This document shows, one piece after another, positions 25,411 through 33,796 of a stretch of DNA of 64,000 nt; the first letter of the stretch is position 1; the number at the start of each line of letters is the position of its first letter. The DNA lies in the NCBI RefSeq assembly GCF_018847375.1, contig NZ_CP072036.1:868001-932000 (forward strand), written 5' to 3'. Under the pieces are notes generated by a model. It searched no databases and was not told where the DNA came from. It was given only the letters and a program-made list of their open reading frames with translations. The position numbers and the translations under genes are program-made. This stretch comes from Akkermansia massiliensis (GTDB lineage Bacteria; Verrucomicrobiota; Verrucomicrobiia; Verrucomicrobiales; Akkermansiaceae).

Positions 25411-26283
25411 TTACGCGCCGAGCTGGTAGCGGACGAAGGAGACGACGGAGACGTCATCGCCGAGTTCCTTGCCGACCTGCTTGAGCAGGGCGTCCACCGT
25501 GACGTTGGAATCCTTAACAAATCCCTGGTTCAGCAGGCAGGACTGGGCGTACAGGGCCTTCAGCTTGCCGGGAAGAATCTTTTCCAGCAGGTGTTCGGGC
25601 TTGCCTTCCTGGATGAGCTGCTGCTTGGCGATTTCCTGTTCCTCAGCCACGAAGGCGGGGTCCAGGCTGTCGGAGCTGACGCTCTTGGGAGCGGCGGCGG
25701 CAATGTGCAGGGTCAGGTCCTTGGCAAGAGCCTTGAACGCGTCAGACTTGACGGTTTCTTCCTTGCCGGCCTTGATAGACAGCAGAACGCCAACCTTGCC
25801 GCCCATGTGGATGTAGGAGACCACAGCGCCGGAGCCGTCCACCGTGAGGCGGGCGAACTTGCGCAGAGCCATGTTTTCACCGATGGAGCTGCACATGGCC
25901 TTGATGTATTCTTCCGTAGTGCCTTCGGGCATGGCAACCTGGAGGGCTTCCTCCAGCGTGGCGGCCTTGGAATCCATGAGAGCCTTGGCAACGTCGTTCA
26001 CCAGGCCCTGGAACTTGTCGCCCTTGGCGCAGAAGTCCGTTTCACAGTTGAGTTCAAGGATGATGCCGGAACAGCCGCAGGGAGCCACGGCGGCGCGGAT
26101 CACGCCTTCCTTGGCGTCACGGTCAGCCTTGGCGGCAGCCTTGGCAATGCCCTTTTCGCGAAGATACTTCACAGCGGCTTCCATGTCGCCGTTGCATTCG
26201 TTGAGGGCCTTCTTGCAATCCATCATGCCGGCGTCCGTTTTGTCACGGAGGGCCTTGACGAGAGCTGCAGTAATTTCTGCCAT
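25411..26283 (-). CDS. tsf: Elongation factor Ts
   Basis: The 290-residue product is the nucleotide exchange factor for EF-Tu. The N-terminal UBA-like domain (ITAALVKALRDKTDAGMMDC) with the conserved TDAGMMDCKKAL signature is followed by the core with ELNCETDFCAKGDKF and two dimerisation-type subdomains. Length is normal. It follows rpsB by 30 bp, the near-universal bacterial order, and ends at a strong terminator. Confidence 0.98.
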   Translation of the reverse strand: MAEITAALVKALRDKTDAGMMDCKKALNECNGDMEAAVKYLREKGIAKAAAKADRDAKEGVIRAAVAPCGCSGIILELNCETDFCAKGDKFQGLVNDVAKALMDSKAATLEEALQVAMPEGTTEEYIKAMCSSIGENMALRKFARLTVDGSGAVVSYIHMGGKVGVLLSIKAGKEETVKSDAFKALAKDLTLHIAAAAPKSVSSDSLDPAFVAEEQEIAKQQLIQEGKPEHLLEKILPGKLKALYAQSCLLNQGFVKDSNVTVDALLKQVGKELGDDVSVVSFVRYQLGA

Positions 26284-26313
26284 AGTGTTTCTGTTCTTTC
26301 TAAATGGGTTGGT

Positions 26314-27009
26314 TTAGGCTTCGGCGGGAGCGCCCTTGCCTTCGTTGATGGCCTTGACAATGCAGTCAAGGACCAGACGGATGGAACGGACGGCGTCGTC
26401 GTTGCCGGGAATCGGGAAATCGATTTCCTTCGGGTCGGCGTTGGTGTCAACCAGAACGCAGACGGGAATGTTCAGACGGTGGGCTTCGCGGATGGCGATG
26501 TCTTCATGATCGGCGCCGATGGCTACCATGGCGTCCGGAGCGCCGCCCATGTTGCGGATGCCCTGAAGGTTGCGTTCCAGCTTCTGGCGTTCGCGGTCCA
26601 GAGCGGCCAGTTCCTTCTTGGACATGCTCTTGAATTCCGGGGTCTTTTCAATCCCTTCAAGGTAGGAAAGGCGTTCGATGCTCTTGCGGATGGTGCTCAT
26701 GTTGGTGAGCATGCCGCCCAGCCAGCGATGGTTGACGTAGTACTGACCAGTGGCTTCCGCGGCTTCGCGGACGGCTTCCTGGGCCTGGCGCTTGCAGCCG
26801 ACGAAGAGGATCTTCTTGTTGCGGCGTGCCAGATCGGCCAGGAAGGAGCAAGCCTTGTCCAGGCATTTTTCCGTTTCTTCAAGGTTGATGATATGGATAC
26901 CGGCCTTGTCCTTAAGAAGGTATTTCTTCATGCTGGGGTGCCATTTGCGGGTCTGGTGGCCCAAATGAACACCGGCTTCAACCATCTGGTTAATCAGATC
27001 ATTAATCAT
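26314..27009 (-). CDS. rpsB: 30S ribosomal protein S2
   Basis: The 231-residue product carries the S2 signatures MVEAGVHLGHQTRKWHPSMK, VNHRWLGGMLTNMSTIRKSI and PVCVLVDTNADP. The start is MINDLINQ at 27009; an upstream in-frame extension to 27090 would add an unrelated Cys/Lys-rich tail. It heads the rpsB-tsf transcript. The leader from the predicted promoter is about 110 bases, long for this genome, which leaves room for translational feedback by S2 as known in other bacteria. Confidence 0.98.
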   Translation of the reverse strand: MINDLINQMVEAGVHLGHQTRKWHPSMKKYLLKDKAGIHIINLEETEKCLDKACSFLADLARRNKKILFVGCKRQAQEAVREAAEATGQYYVNHRWLGGMLTNMSTIRKSIERLSYLEGIEKTPEFKSMSKKELAALDRERQKLERNLQGIRNMGGAPDAMVAIGADHEDIAIREAHRLNIPVCVLVDTNADPKEIDFPIPGNDDAVRSIRLVLDCIVKAINEGKGAPAEA

Positions 27010-27125
27010 ATATGTATGTAGGTGGCTTTCCTTGCGGCAGGAAAAGCGGTTTTTGGGGACTTCGACGCTTTCTACCCCTCCGATCCCCATTGTTCAGGTT
27101 GCGCCGAATCACGCGAGGGACAAAT

Positions 27126-27154
27126 AATATACTTCACGATGCCCTTCTTGTCAA
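27126..27154 (-). promoter_or_regulatory. Consensus-like sigma70 promoter of rpsB-tsf
   Basis: On the minus strand, TTGACA (27149-27154) is separated by exactly 17 bases from TATATT (27126-27131). Predicted initiation near 27119 gives a leader of about 110 bases before rpsB. It is the best promoter match in the window. Confidence 0.8.
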
Positions 27155-27312
27155 AGCATAAATCATTGATTTACGCAACCATTCCGCCATCCGCGGCATC
27201 CCGCCGGAGGAACGCCTCCGCAGCGGCTTTCACCCCCTGCCTGATACTTATCGTACAAAAAACAGGAACATGCCGCAAAACAGTCTTGGAAAAAACATGG
27301 AAGAGGCGTTCC

Positions 27313-28719
27313 ATGCGGGCGTTCCGGATGACCAAGACCCTGACAAGCGGCAATCCCGCCAAATTGATTTTCCTGTTTACCATTCCCCTGCTGATCGGCA
27401 ACCTGTTCCAGCAGTTTTACAACATGGCGGACACCCTGATTGTGGGCCGCACGCTGGGCGTGGAAGCCCTGGCCGCCGTGGGCTGCACGGGCGGCCTGAT
27501 GTTTTTCATCCTCGGCTTCGTCATCGGATTCACGGCGGGGCTGGCTATCATCACGGCCCAGCGCTTTGGAGCGGGCCGCAGGCGGGCGGTGCGGCGCAGC
27601 TTTGCCGTCTGCATCGTCCTGAGTTCCGTCATGACCGTCCTGCTGACCGCCGTCAGCGTCGCCTTCGCTCGTCCCGTTCTGGAACTGCTGCAAACTCCTC
27701 CGGAAATCCTGGAGGCGGCCCACGCCTACATCATCGTCATTTCCTGGGGCATCGGCGCAGCCATGCTGTTCAACCTCCTCTCCAACGTTCTCCGCGCCCT
27801 CGGGGACAGCCGGACGCCCCTCTATTTCCTGGTTCTGGCCTGCGTACTGAACATTGCGCTGGACCTGGCGCTGATCCTGCGGTTCGGCATGGGACCTGCG
27901 GGGGCTGCCGTCGCCACCGTAGCCTCCCAACTGGTTGCGGGCCTCTGCTGCACCGCCTACGTTTTTAAAAGGTTTCCCATTCTCCGGCTGACCAGGGCGG
28001 ACTGGAACATGAGCCGCCGCTACCTCTGGGCGCATATCCGCGTGGCCCTTCCCATGGGGTTCCAGGCATCCATCATCGCCATTGGAGCCATTCTGGTGCA
28101 GTTTGCCCTCAACCGGCTGGGAGCGCAGTCAGTAGCGGCTTTCAGCGCGGCCCAGAAAATCGACATGGTGGCGACGCTGCCCATGATGTCCTTCGGCATC
28201 ACGATGGCTACGTACGTGGCCCAGAATTACGGAGCCAGGAATCTGGAGCGCATCCGCCGGGGCGTTCTCCAGTGCAACCTGATGTCCGTGGGGTTCAGCA
28301 TCGCCGTAGCCGCCGCCAATATTGCCTGGGGGCCGGAACTGATCCGGCTGTTCGTGGGAGACGGGGAGAAGGAAGTCGTCAGCCTGGCCCAGACCTACCT
28401 GAACATCAATGCCTCCATGTACTGGGTACTGGCGCTCCTCTTCGTCTTCCGCTACACGCTGCAAGGGCTGGGCCAGAGCATCGTGCCCACCTTCGCGGGC
28501 GTCATGGAGCTGTGCATGCGCGCCCTGGCCGCCATCGTGCTGGCCCGCTGCCTGGGCTTCACCGGAGCCAGCATGGCGAGCCCCGCCGCCTGGATCGGCT
28601 CCTGCGTGCCTCTCGCCATCGCCTATTACTTCACCAGCAGAAAGCTGGCGCAGTCCATGAAGCAGGGCTTTCCTCCCTGCCGTGAGGAAGAGCCGGGAGC
28701 CGTCCGGCAGGCCGCGTGA
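27313..28719 (+). CDS. MATE-family efflux transporter
   Basis: The 468-residue product has about 12 transmembrane helices in two halves. It begins MTKTLTSGNPAKLIFLFTIP and continues LLIGNLFQQFYNMADTLIVG, the typical N-terminus of MatE exporters, with the equivalent second-half segment starting LPMGFQASIIAIGAILVQF. Such proteins export cationic drugs, metabolites or lipids using Na+ or H+ gradients. I use the ATG at 27313; ATG 27328 is equally possible, and the frame is open back to 27022 without membrane-protein character. It is divergent from rpsB. The 300 bases between hold the rpsB promoter and nothing else recognised. Confidence 0.93.
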   Translation: MRAFRMTKTLTSGNPAKLIFLFTIPLLIGNLFQQFYNMADTLIVGRTLGVEALAAVGCTGGLMFFILGFVIGFTAGLAIITAQRFGAGRRRAVRRSFAVCIVLSSVMTVLLTAVSVAFARPVLELLQTPPEILEAAHAYIIVISWGIGAAMLFNLLSNVLRALGDSRTPLYFLVLACVLNIALDLALILRFGMGPAGAAVATVASQLVAGLCCTAYVFKRFPILRLTRADWNMSRRYLWAHIRVALPMGFQASIIAIGAILVQFALNRLGAQSVAAFSAAQKIDMVATLPMMSFGITMATYVAQNYGARNLERIRRGVLQCNLMSVGFSIAVAAANIAWGPELIRLFVGDGEKEVVSLAQTYLNINASMYWVLALLFVFRYTLQGLGQSIVPTFAGVMELCMRALAAIVLARCLGFTGASMASPAAWIGSCVPLAIAYYFTSRKLAQSMKQGFPPCREEEPGAVRQAA

Positions 28720-28798
28720 TTGCGGCTGGCATTCGCCCCGCACCGGAACCGGTATCTCACCCGGAGGAAAGAGAAACCGTCATGGAACGCCGCAGGGG

Positions 28799-29524
28799 TC
28801 AATCACAGGTCTTCGCGGAAACCCCGGAGCGTTCCCTTCCCCAGTATTCCCGCGCCTTCTGCAAATAAAACGCGCCCAGGGGAGGCAATATTTCCAGTTC
28901 CTTGCCCCACTTCTCCGCCAATTCCGGAGAAGGCATGTCCTCCCTCATGTGCTTTCCCTCCCCGATCAGGAACGGAAGCACCACCACCCTGTTTCCCTTC
29001 AAACGTGGAAATACTTCCTCCACGGAGGGGGAAGCTCCGAAATAGGCCAGGGCCATATCCGTTTCCTGCGGCCATAAAAAGGCCCGCAGTTTCTGTAAAA
29101 AGGCGAACGGCTCCGGAGGAAGGTCCTTTCCCACCACTCCATGGGCCACCACCAGCAGGGACGTTCCCGGCCCCAGCTCTTTCCCGAGGGCGTCGCGAAC
29201 GGTCAGGAGGGGCATCACGTCTTCCCCGGCTCCCCACACCGGCTTGAATTCGAATTCCGGAGACACGCCGCGTTCCGCATACATGGCGCTCAATTGTTCC
29301 GGCAGCGCTTCCGTCACCGTCCAGCCGCTCTGCATGAAGACTGGATAAATCTGAACCACCCCGTCGCCCGGAGGCAGGTCGTCCGCCTGCATGTCCCGGA
29401 AGGAAGCCTGCCAGACGGGAGCGCCGTCCATGCCCAGCAGCTTGATGCGATCCGCCAGATGCTGCCGGAGTTCGGCCCCCGCCTCATCATAGGAGACGCA
29501 TAGCTTGTAAATTTTTTTGGGCAT
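28799..29524 (-). CDS. CbiX/SirB-like chelatase-family protein
   Basis: The 241-residue product resembles sirohydrochlorin chelatases. The C-terminal half has LLVVAHGVVGKDLPPEPFAF (the HG metal/substrate site) and VVVLPFLIGEGKHMREDMPS, matching the usual P-FL--G-H---D-P motif. The N-terminal half (LCVSYDEAGAELRQHLADRI) looks like a second degenerate copy of the same domain; its own HG motif is missing. It could insert cobalt, nickel or iron into a tetrapyrrole, but no tetrapyrrole gene is adjacent. The start at 29524 (MPKKIYKLCVSYDE) is preferred; the frame extends to 29713. Confidence 0.72.
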   Translation of the reverse strand: MPKKIYKLCVSYDEAGAELRQHLADRIKLLGMDGAPVWQASFRDMQADDLPPGDGVVQIYPVFMQSGWTVTEALPEQLSAMYAERGVSPEFEFKPVWGAGEDVMPLLTVRDALGKELGPGTSLLVVAHGVVGKDLPPEPFAFLQKLRAFLWPQETDMALAYFGASPSVEEVFPRLKGNRVVVLPFLIGEGKHMREDMPSPELAEKWGKELEILPPLGAFYLQKAREYWGRERSGVSAKTCD

Positions 29525-29795
29525 GTGAAGTGAGACCCCGGAGGGAAGGCGGCGTTCAGCATCTTCCCCACTTGCAGACGCAGGGACGGTGCATGCCTGC
29601 CGTTTGTAACAGAAACGCCGGATTCCGGCAATACCATAACCGCCTTTTCCCTCCATGGCCGCCCATTCTCCGCAATACGGCAGGAAAAATTCTTTTATTC
29701 CGCTGATTTTCATTTTCTTATGAACCTTCTAAAGAAAGGGTCCGGAGAAAATGACCCCCTCTTGCCGAATCTCCCGGCGGAGGCAGGATAGCGGC

Positions 29796-29824
29796 TTGAC
29801 CGGAGGGCTTGAAACCGTCATGAT
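29796..29824 (+). promoter_or_regulatory. Candidate promoter of the kdsA-lpt unit
   Basis: TTGACC (29796-29801), a 17-base spacer and CATGAT (29819-29824). Initiation near 29831 would give a leader of about 18 bases. The -10 match is modest. Confidence 0.45.
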
Positions 29825-29848
29825 ATAAGGACATACAGGTTTTGTTTT

Positions 29849-30664
29849 ATGTCGTTTTACATTCAATCCGTTGAAATCGGCGGCCCGCGGCCGTTCTACC
29901 TCCTGGGCCCCTGCTCTCTGGAATGCGAATCCTTCGTCTGGGAGATGGCCCGCTCCATCAAGTCCATTGCGGAAAACCTGGACATCCCGCTGATTTTCAA
30001 GGCCTCCTACGACAAGGCGAACAGAACTTCCATCACGTCCTTCCGCGGACCCGGCGTACGGGAAGGCTGCCGCATCCTATCGGAAATCGGCAAAGAGCTG
30101 GAACTGCCCGTCGTTACGGACGTGCATACGGCCCGGGAAGCGGAGATTGCCGCTGAATACGTGGACCTGCTCCAGATTCCCGCCTTCCTGTGCCGCCAGA
30201 CAGATCTTCTGGAAGCCTGCGCCAAGAGCGGCCGTCCCGTGAACATCAAGAAGGGCCAGTTCCTGGCTCCGTGGGATACTGTGAACATCGGGGAAAAGAT
30301 GCGCGCCTTCGGCTGTGACGAGTTCATGATGTGCGAGCGCGGCACCTCCTTCGGCTACAATAACCTGGTGGTGGACATGCGCTCCCTGTACTGGATGAAA
30401 CAGGAAGGCTTCCCCGTCGTGTTTGACGCCACCCACGCGGTCCAGAGGCCCGGAGGCCTGGGCGGAACCACGGGCGGAGACAGCGAACTGGCTCCCGTGC
30501 TGGCGTCCGCCGCCATGGCGACCGGCAGCATTGACGGCGTGTTCATGGAGGTGCACAAGGATCCGTCCAAGGCTCTTTCCGACGGGCCCAACCAAATCCC
30601 CCTCCACCTGCTTGAAGGCGTGCTGAAACGCCTTCAGTCCATCCATCAGGCGGTTCAGTCATGA
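29849..30664 (+). CDS. kdsA: 3-deoxy-8-phosphooctulonate (Kdo-8-P) synthase
   Basis: The 271-residue product condenses phosphoenolpyruvate with arabinose-5-phosphate to make the Kdo precursor of LPS. Motifs include FKASYDKANRTS, RGPGVREGCRIL, NIKKGQFLAPWD, CERGTSFGYNNLVVDMRSL and DATHAVQRPGG. The N-terminal motif reads GPCSLE; in this family a cysteine here marks the metal-dependent class, whereas the E. coli type has asparagine. Its stop overlaps the next start (ATGA), so it is translationally coupled to the LPS-export genes downstream. Confidence 0.97.
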   Translation: MSFYIQSVEIGGPRPFYLLGPCSLECESFVWEMARSIKSIAENLDIPLIFKASYDKANRTSITSFRGPGVREGCRILSEIGKELELPVVTDVHTAREAEIAAEYVDLLQIPAFLCRQTDLLEACAKSGRPVNIKKGQFLAPWDTVNIGEKMRAFGCDEFMMCERGTSFGYNNLVVDMRSLYWMKQEGFPVVFDATHAVQRPGGLGGTTGGDSELAPVLASAAMATGSIDGVFMEVHKDPSKALSDGPNQIPLHLLEGVLKRLQSIHQAVQS

Positions 30665-31140
30665 TGAAGTTACCGTTCACATGCTTTCTGGTAATTGCCA
30701 TGCATGGCATGGCGGCGCAGGCGGATACCACCCTCCCCGCAGCCACGCCCTTCGCCGGCGTAGACAAGAAATTGCCCATGCTGGAGCTTCTGCCCGTAGG
30801 CCAGGTGCTCCCCAAAGTCAGCCTGTCACGGTATGAAGGGCCGCGCCTTTCCATGCTGCTGACCGCTTCAAGCGTGACCGTAGCCGCCCCGCAGGAAATT
30901 GCCGCCAGCATCCTGAACGTGTACCTGTACGGGAAGAACAACCAGACCTCCCATCTTTTCACGAAGGCTGCCTCCTACTTTCTGGACAAAAAACTGGTCG
31001 TCTCCCATACGGAGACCACCCTCAAGGAAGAGAACTTTTCCGCCAGGGGCACCGGCCTTTACATGGATACCAATATCAAGAGGGGCATCATCCTCGGCCC
31101 CGTTCAAACCACCATCCGCATGGATCAACGCAACAAGTAA
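30661..31140 (+). CDS. Exported protein, probable LptC-like component of LPS transport
   Basis: The 159-residue product has a signal peptide or anchor (MKLPFTCFLVIAMHGMAAQA) and a small beta-rich periplasmic domain. The C-terminal strand pattern (ENFSARGTGLYMDTNIKRGI, then ILGPVQTTI) resembles the end of LptC/LptA jelly-roll domains. It lies between kdsA and lptA, exactly where lptC is expected, with overlapping or near-touching ends. Similarity is weak, so the assignment rests mainly on position. Confidence 0.6.
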   Translation: MMKLPFTCFLVIAMHGMAAQADTTLPAATPFAGVDKKLPMLELLPVGQVLPKVSLSRYEGPRLSMLLTASSVTVAAPQEIAASILNVYLYGKNNQTSHLFTKAASYFLDKKLVVSHTETTLKEENFSARGTGLYMDTNIKRGIILGPVQTTIRMDQRNK

Positions 31141-31151
31141 CCATTCCTTTT

Positions 31152-32120
31152 ATGAAAAAACTTTCCTCCCTGCTGCTGCTCGCCCTGACCGGGGGTCTTG
31201 CCTGCGGCGCCACTGACGGCGTTCCCGCCCATATCGTACAGCCTTTGCCCAAGGAACTGGATCCACGCCTGGAGCCGCCCCTGGCTCCCCCCTCCGGCAT
31301 CGTGCGTCCCCTGACGGCGGAGGAAACCGCCCGGAGGGAACGGGAACTGGCCCCCGTTCCGACCGCGGGCCTGAAGGAAGATGGAGAGAAGGCGATTGAA
31401 GCGTACAACGTGAAGGAAAAGACCGTTGACGGGCAGATTCAGGAATTCCGCCAGCAGCACCAGGTCACCGGCAATGCCGCCGCCCCGGCTGCGGACACCG
31501 CTCCCGCTGCGCCCAATCCGGAAGAGAACTTCATGCGCGCCAATTCCTCAAACAACCTGTACTCCGTAGATTGTGACGGGGACCTGTACTTCGACATGGA
31601 AGAAGGCGTGCTGGTGTTCATGAAAAACGTCCGGGTGCGCAACCCCAATCTTTCCATGGACTGTGCGGACCACCTGAAAATTTATGCGGAGTTCGTGCCG
31701 AAGAAGCCGGGCGACAAGAAGCCCTCCGAACGCAAGCAGGAAAAAGAGAAGGAAAAGGAAAAAGAAGGGGAGAAGCCCCAGGTGGCCCTCCCCAACGGCG
31801 GCAATTTTGACTATAACTCCATTAAAACGGTCGCAGCCTCCGGCAACGTGAAAGCCAGCTATACCAACAAGGAGGGGGAAACCAGCAACGCCCAGGCGGA
31901 CAAGATCACCTACAACGCCAAAACCGGGGAAATCATCCTGACAGGCTCCCCGGTGATTATTACGCCGGACGCCATCATCAAGAATCCGAACAAGGACGCC
32001 TTCATCCGCGTGTACTCGAACGGGAATATGTACAGCAGCCGCGGCACCAAGACCACGTTCCGCCACGTAGACAAGAAGCTTTCCGACCGGGACAAACAGA
32101 AAACCAACCGCAAGCCGTGA
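31152..32120 (+). CDS. lptA: LptA/OstA-like periplasmic LPS-transport protein
   Basis: The 322-residue product has a signal peptide (LSSLLLLALTGGLACG) and a Pro/Glu-rich segment. The OstA-like beta domain shows repeats typical of the LPS bridge: DLYFDMEEGVLVFMKNVRVR, KTVAASGNVKASYTNKEGET and ADKITYNAKTGEIILTGSPV. An unusual Lys/Glu stretch (residues about 195-215) interrupts it. It would carry LPS from the inner to the outer membrane. The last codons overlap the GTG start of lptB. Confidence 0.85.
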   Translation: MKKLSSLLLLALTGGLACGATDGVPAHIVQPLPKELDPRLEPPLAPPSGIVRPLTAEETARRERELAPVPTAGLKEDGEKAIEAYNVKEKTVDGQIQEFRQQHQVTGNAAAPAADTAPAAPNPEENFMRANSSNNLYSVDCDGDLYFDMEEGVLVFMKNVRVRNPNLSMDCADHLKIYAEFVPKKPGDKKPSERKQEKEKEKEKEGEKPQVALPNGGNFDYNSIKTVAASGNVKASYTNKEGETSNAQADKITYNAKTGEIILTGSPVIITPDAIIKNPNKDAFIRVYSNGNMYSSRGTKTTFRHVDKKLSDRDKQKTNRKP

Positions 32121-32863
32121 GCTCCCCCCTATCCCCCCATCTGCTGAGAGCCGAAGGCATCTGCAAAACCTATAAAACGCGGACCGTCGTGGACCAGGTC
32201 AGCCTGACGGTGGGCCATGGCGAGATCGTAGGCCTGCTGGGGCCGAACGGCGCGGGAAAAACCACCTCCTTCTACATGGTGGCGGGGCTCGTGCGCCCGG
32301 ACGAAGGCCGCGTGATTTTTGCGGGCGAGAATATCACGGAACTGCCGATGAACCTGCGCGCCAAGCGCGGCATGGGCTACCTGCCGCAGGAGGAGTCCAT
32401 CTTCCGCAAGCTTTCCGTGGAGGACAACCTCCTGGCCATTCTCCAGACCCGCAAGGACATGACCTCCCGCCAGCAGAAGGACCGCGCCGTGGAGCTGATG
32501 GACCGCTTCGGCATCACCAAGCTGCGCCGCTCCATGGCCATCCAGCTTTCCGGCGGGGAAAAGAGGCGGCTGACCATCGCCCGCGCCCTCGCCACCAGCC
32601 CCAAACTGCTGATGCTGGACGAACCGTTCAGCGGCGTGGACCCCATCGCCGTTTCAGACATCCAGAAGATCGTCATGGAGCTGCGCGATACGGACGGCCT
32701 TTCCATCCTGATTACGGACCACAACGTGCGGGAAACCCTGCACATCGTGGACCGCGCCTACATCCTGTTTGAAGGGAAGGTCATCAAGCACGGCACTTCC
32801 GAGGAAATCGCCAACGACCCCATCGCCCGCAAGCAGTACCTGGGCGACCAGTTCCGCATGTAA
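32117..32863 (+). CDS. lptB: LPS export ABC transporter ATP-binding protein
   Basis: The 248-residue product has Walker [10 protein letters not shown], the LptB-diagnostic region [20 protein letters not shown], signature [16 protein letters not shown], Walker [17 protein letters not shown] and switch [18 protein letters not shown]. It powers extraction of LPS by LptFG, which are not in this window. It starts with GTG, overlapping the lptA stop by 4 bases. Confidence 0.96.
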   Translation: MSSPLSPHLLRAEGICKTYKTRTVVDQVSLTVGHGEIVGLLGPNGAGKTTSFYMVAGLVRPDEGRVIFAGENITELPMNLRAKRGMGYLPQEESIFRKLSVEDNLLAILQTRKDMTSRQQKDRAVELMDRFGITKLRRSMAIQLSGGEKRRLTIARALATSPKLLMLDEPFSGVDPIAVSDIQKIVMELRDTDGLSILITDHNVRETLHIVDRAYILFEGKVIKHGTSEEIANDPIARKQYLGDQFRM

Positions 32864-32883
32864 CGCCACTTTCCGCCCCTCCC

Positions 32884-33768
32884 ATGTCCTCTCCGCAGAA
32901 TACGATCGCCCTGGTGTTCGACTATGACCAGACCCTGAGCCCCTTCTACATGCAGGATCAGGCCATTTTTCCGGAATTCGGCATCTCCCCGCAGGAGTTC
33001 TGGACCAAGTGCAACGCCACCGGGGAACGGGAAGGCTGGGACGGGGAACTGATTTACATGAAAAGCTTGCTGGACGCCCTCTCCCTGGACCGCGTCAGCA
33101 ATACCCGGCTCACCCAGCTTGGGGAACGCCTCACCTTTTACCCCGGCCTGCCGGATTTCTTTGACGCCTTCCCGTCCATGACCCTGTCCTCCCTTCATAC
33201 GGACCTGGGCATCAACATTGAATACTACATCATTTCCTCCGGCCTGAAAGCCCTGATTGACGGCTCTGCCCTGCGCCCCTATTTCAAGGCCGTGTTCGGG
33301 TGCGAGTTCAGCGAGGAGAACGGCTACATCAACTTTCCCAAGAGGGTCATTTCCCACACCACGAAGACCCAGTACCTCTTCCGCATCAACAAGGGCATGC
33401 TGGATTACGACCAGGACGTGAACGACCACATGCCGGAGGACATGCGCCCGATTCCCTTCGCCAACATGATCTACATCGGCGACGGCCCCACGGACGTGCC
33501 CTGCTTCACCGTCATGCGCAGGAACGGCGGCCACGCCGTGGCCGTGTACAATCCGGAGGACGAAACGGGCCGCAGCTTCCGCAAGTGCTATAACCTGGCC
33601 TCCAATTCCGACCGCGTGAACTTCATCGCCCCGGCGGATTACACGCCCGGCAGCCACCTTACCCGCCTGCTGTCCGGCATGGTGACGGACATCGCCAACG
33701 GCATCGTGCGCCGCCGTGACCGCGCCCTGGCGGATTCCTGCATTGCGGCCCCCACCTTTTCCAAATAA
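32884..33768 (+). CDS. HAD-superfamily phosphatase of unknown substrate
   Basis: The 294-residue product has all HAD motifs: VFDYDQTLS (nucleophile and acid Asp), YYIISSG, a lysine in the 100-160 region, and [13 protein letters not shown] large cap domain lies between motifs I and II. It sits between lptB and mpl in the envelope run, so a Kdo-8-P or other envelope phosphatase is possible, though KdsC enzymes are much shorter and lack such a cap. The DxDxT form also fits phosphoserine phosphatases. Substrate cannot be told from sequence. Confidence 0.85.
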   Translation: MSSPQNTIALVFDYDQTLSPFYMQDQAIFPEFGISPQEFWTKCNATGEREGWDGELIYMKSLLDALSLDRVSNTRLTQLGERLTFYPGLPDFFDAFPSMTLSSLHTDLGINIEYYIISSGLKALIDGSALRPYFKAVFGCEFSEENGYINFPKRVISHTTKTQYLFRINKGMLDYDQDVNDHMPEDMRPIPFANMIYIGDGPTDVPCFTVMRRNGGHAVAVYNPEDETGRSFRKCYNLASNSDRVNFIAPADYTPGSHLTRLLSGMVTDIANGIVRRRDRALADSCIAAPTFSK

Positions 33769-33796
33769 AAACCTGCTCCATTCCTCTCCCCCCGTC

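Noticed and set aside
25321..27021. A 566-codon plus-strand frame across tsf and rpsB.
   Set aside because: It is the antisense shadow of two essential, fully recognisable genes and has no family signature.
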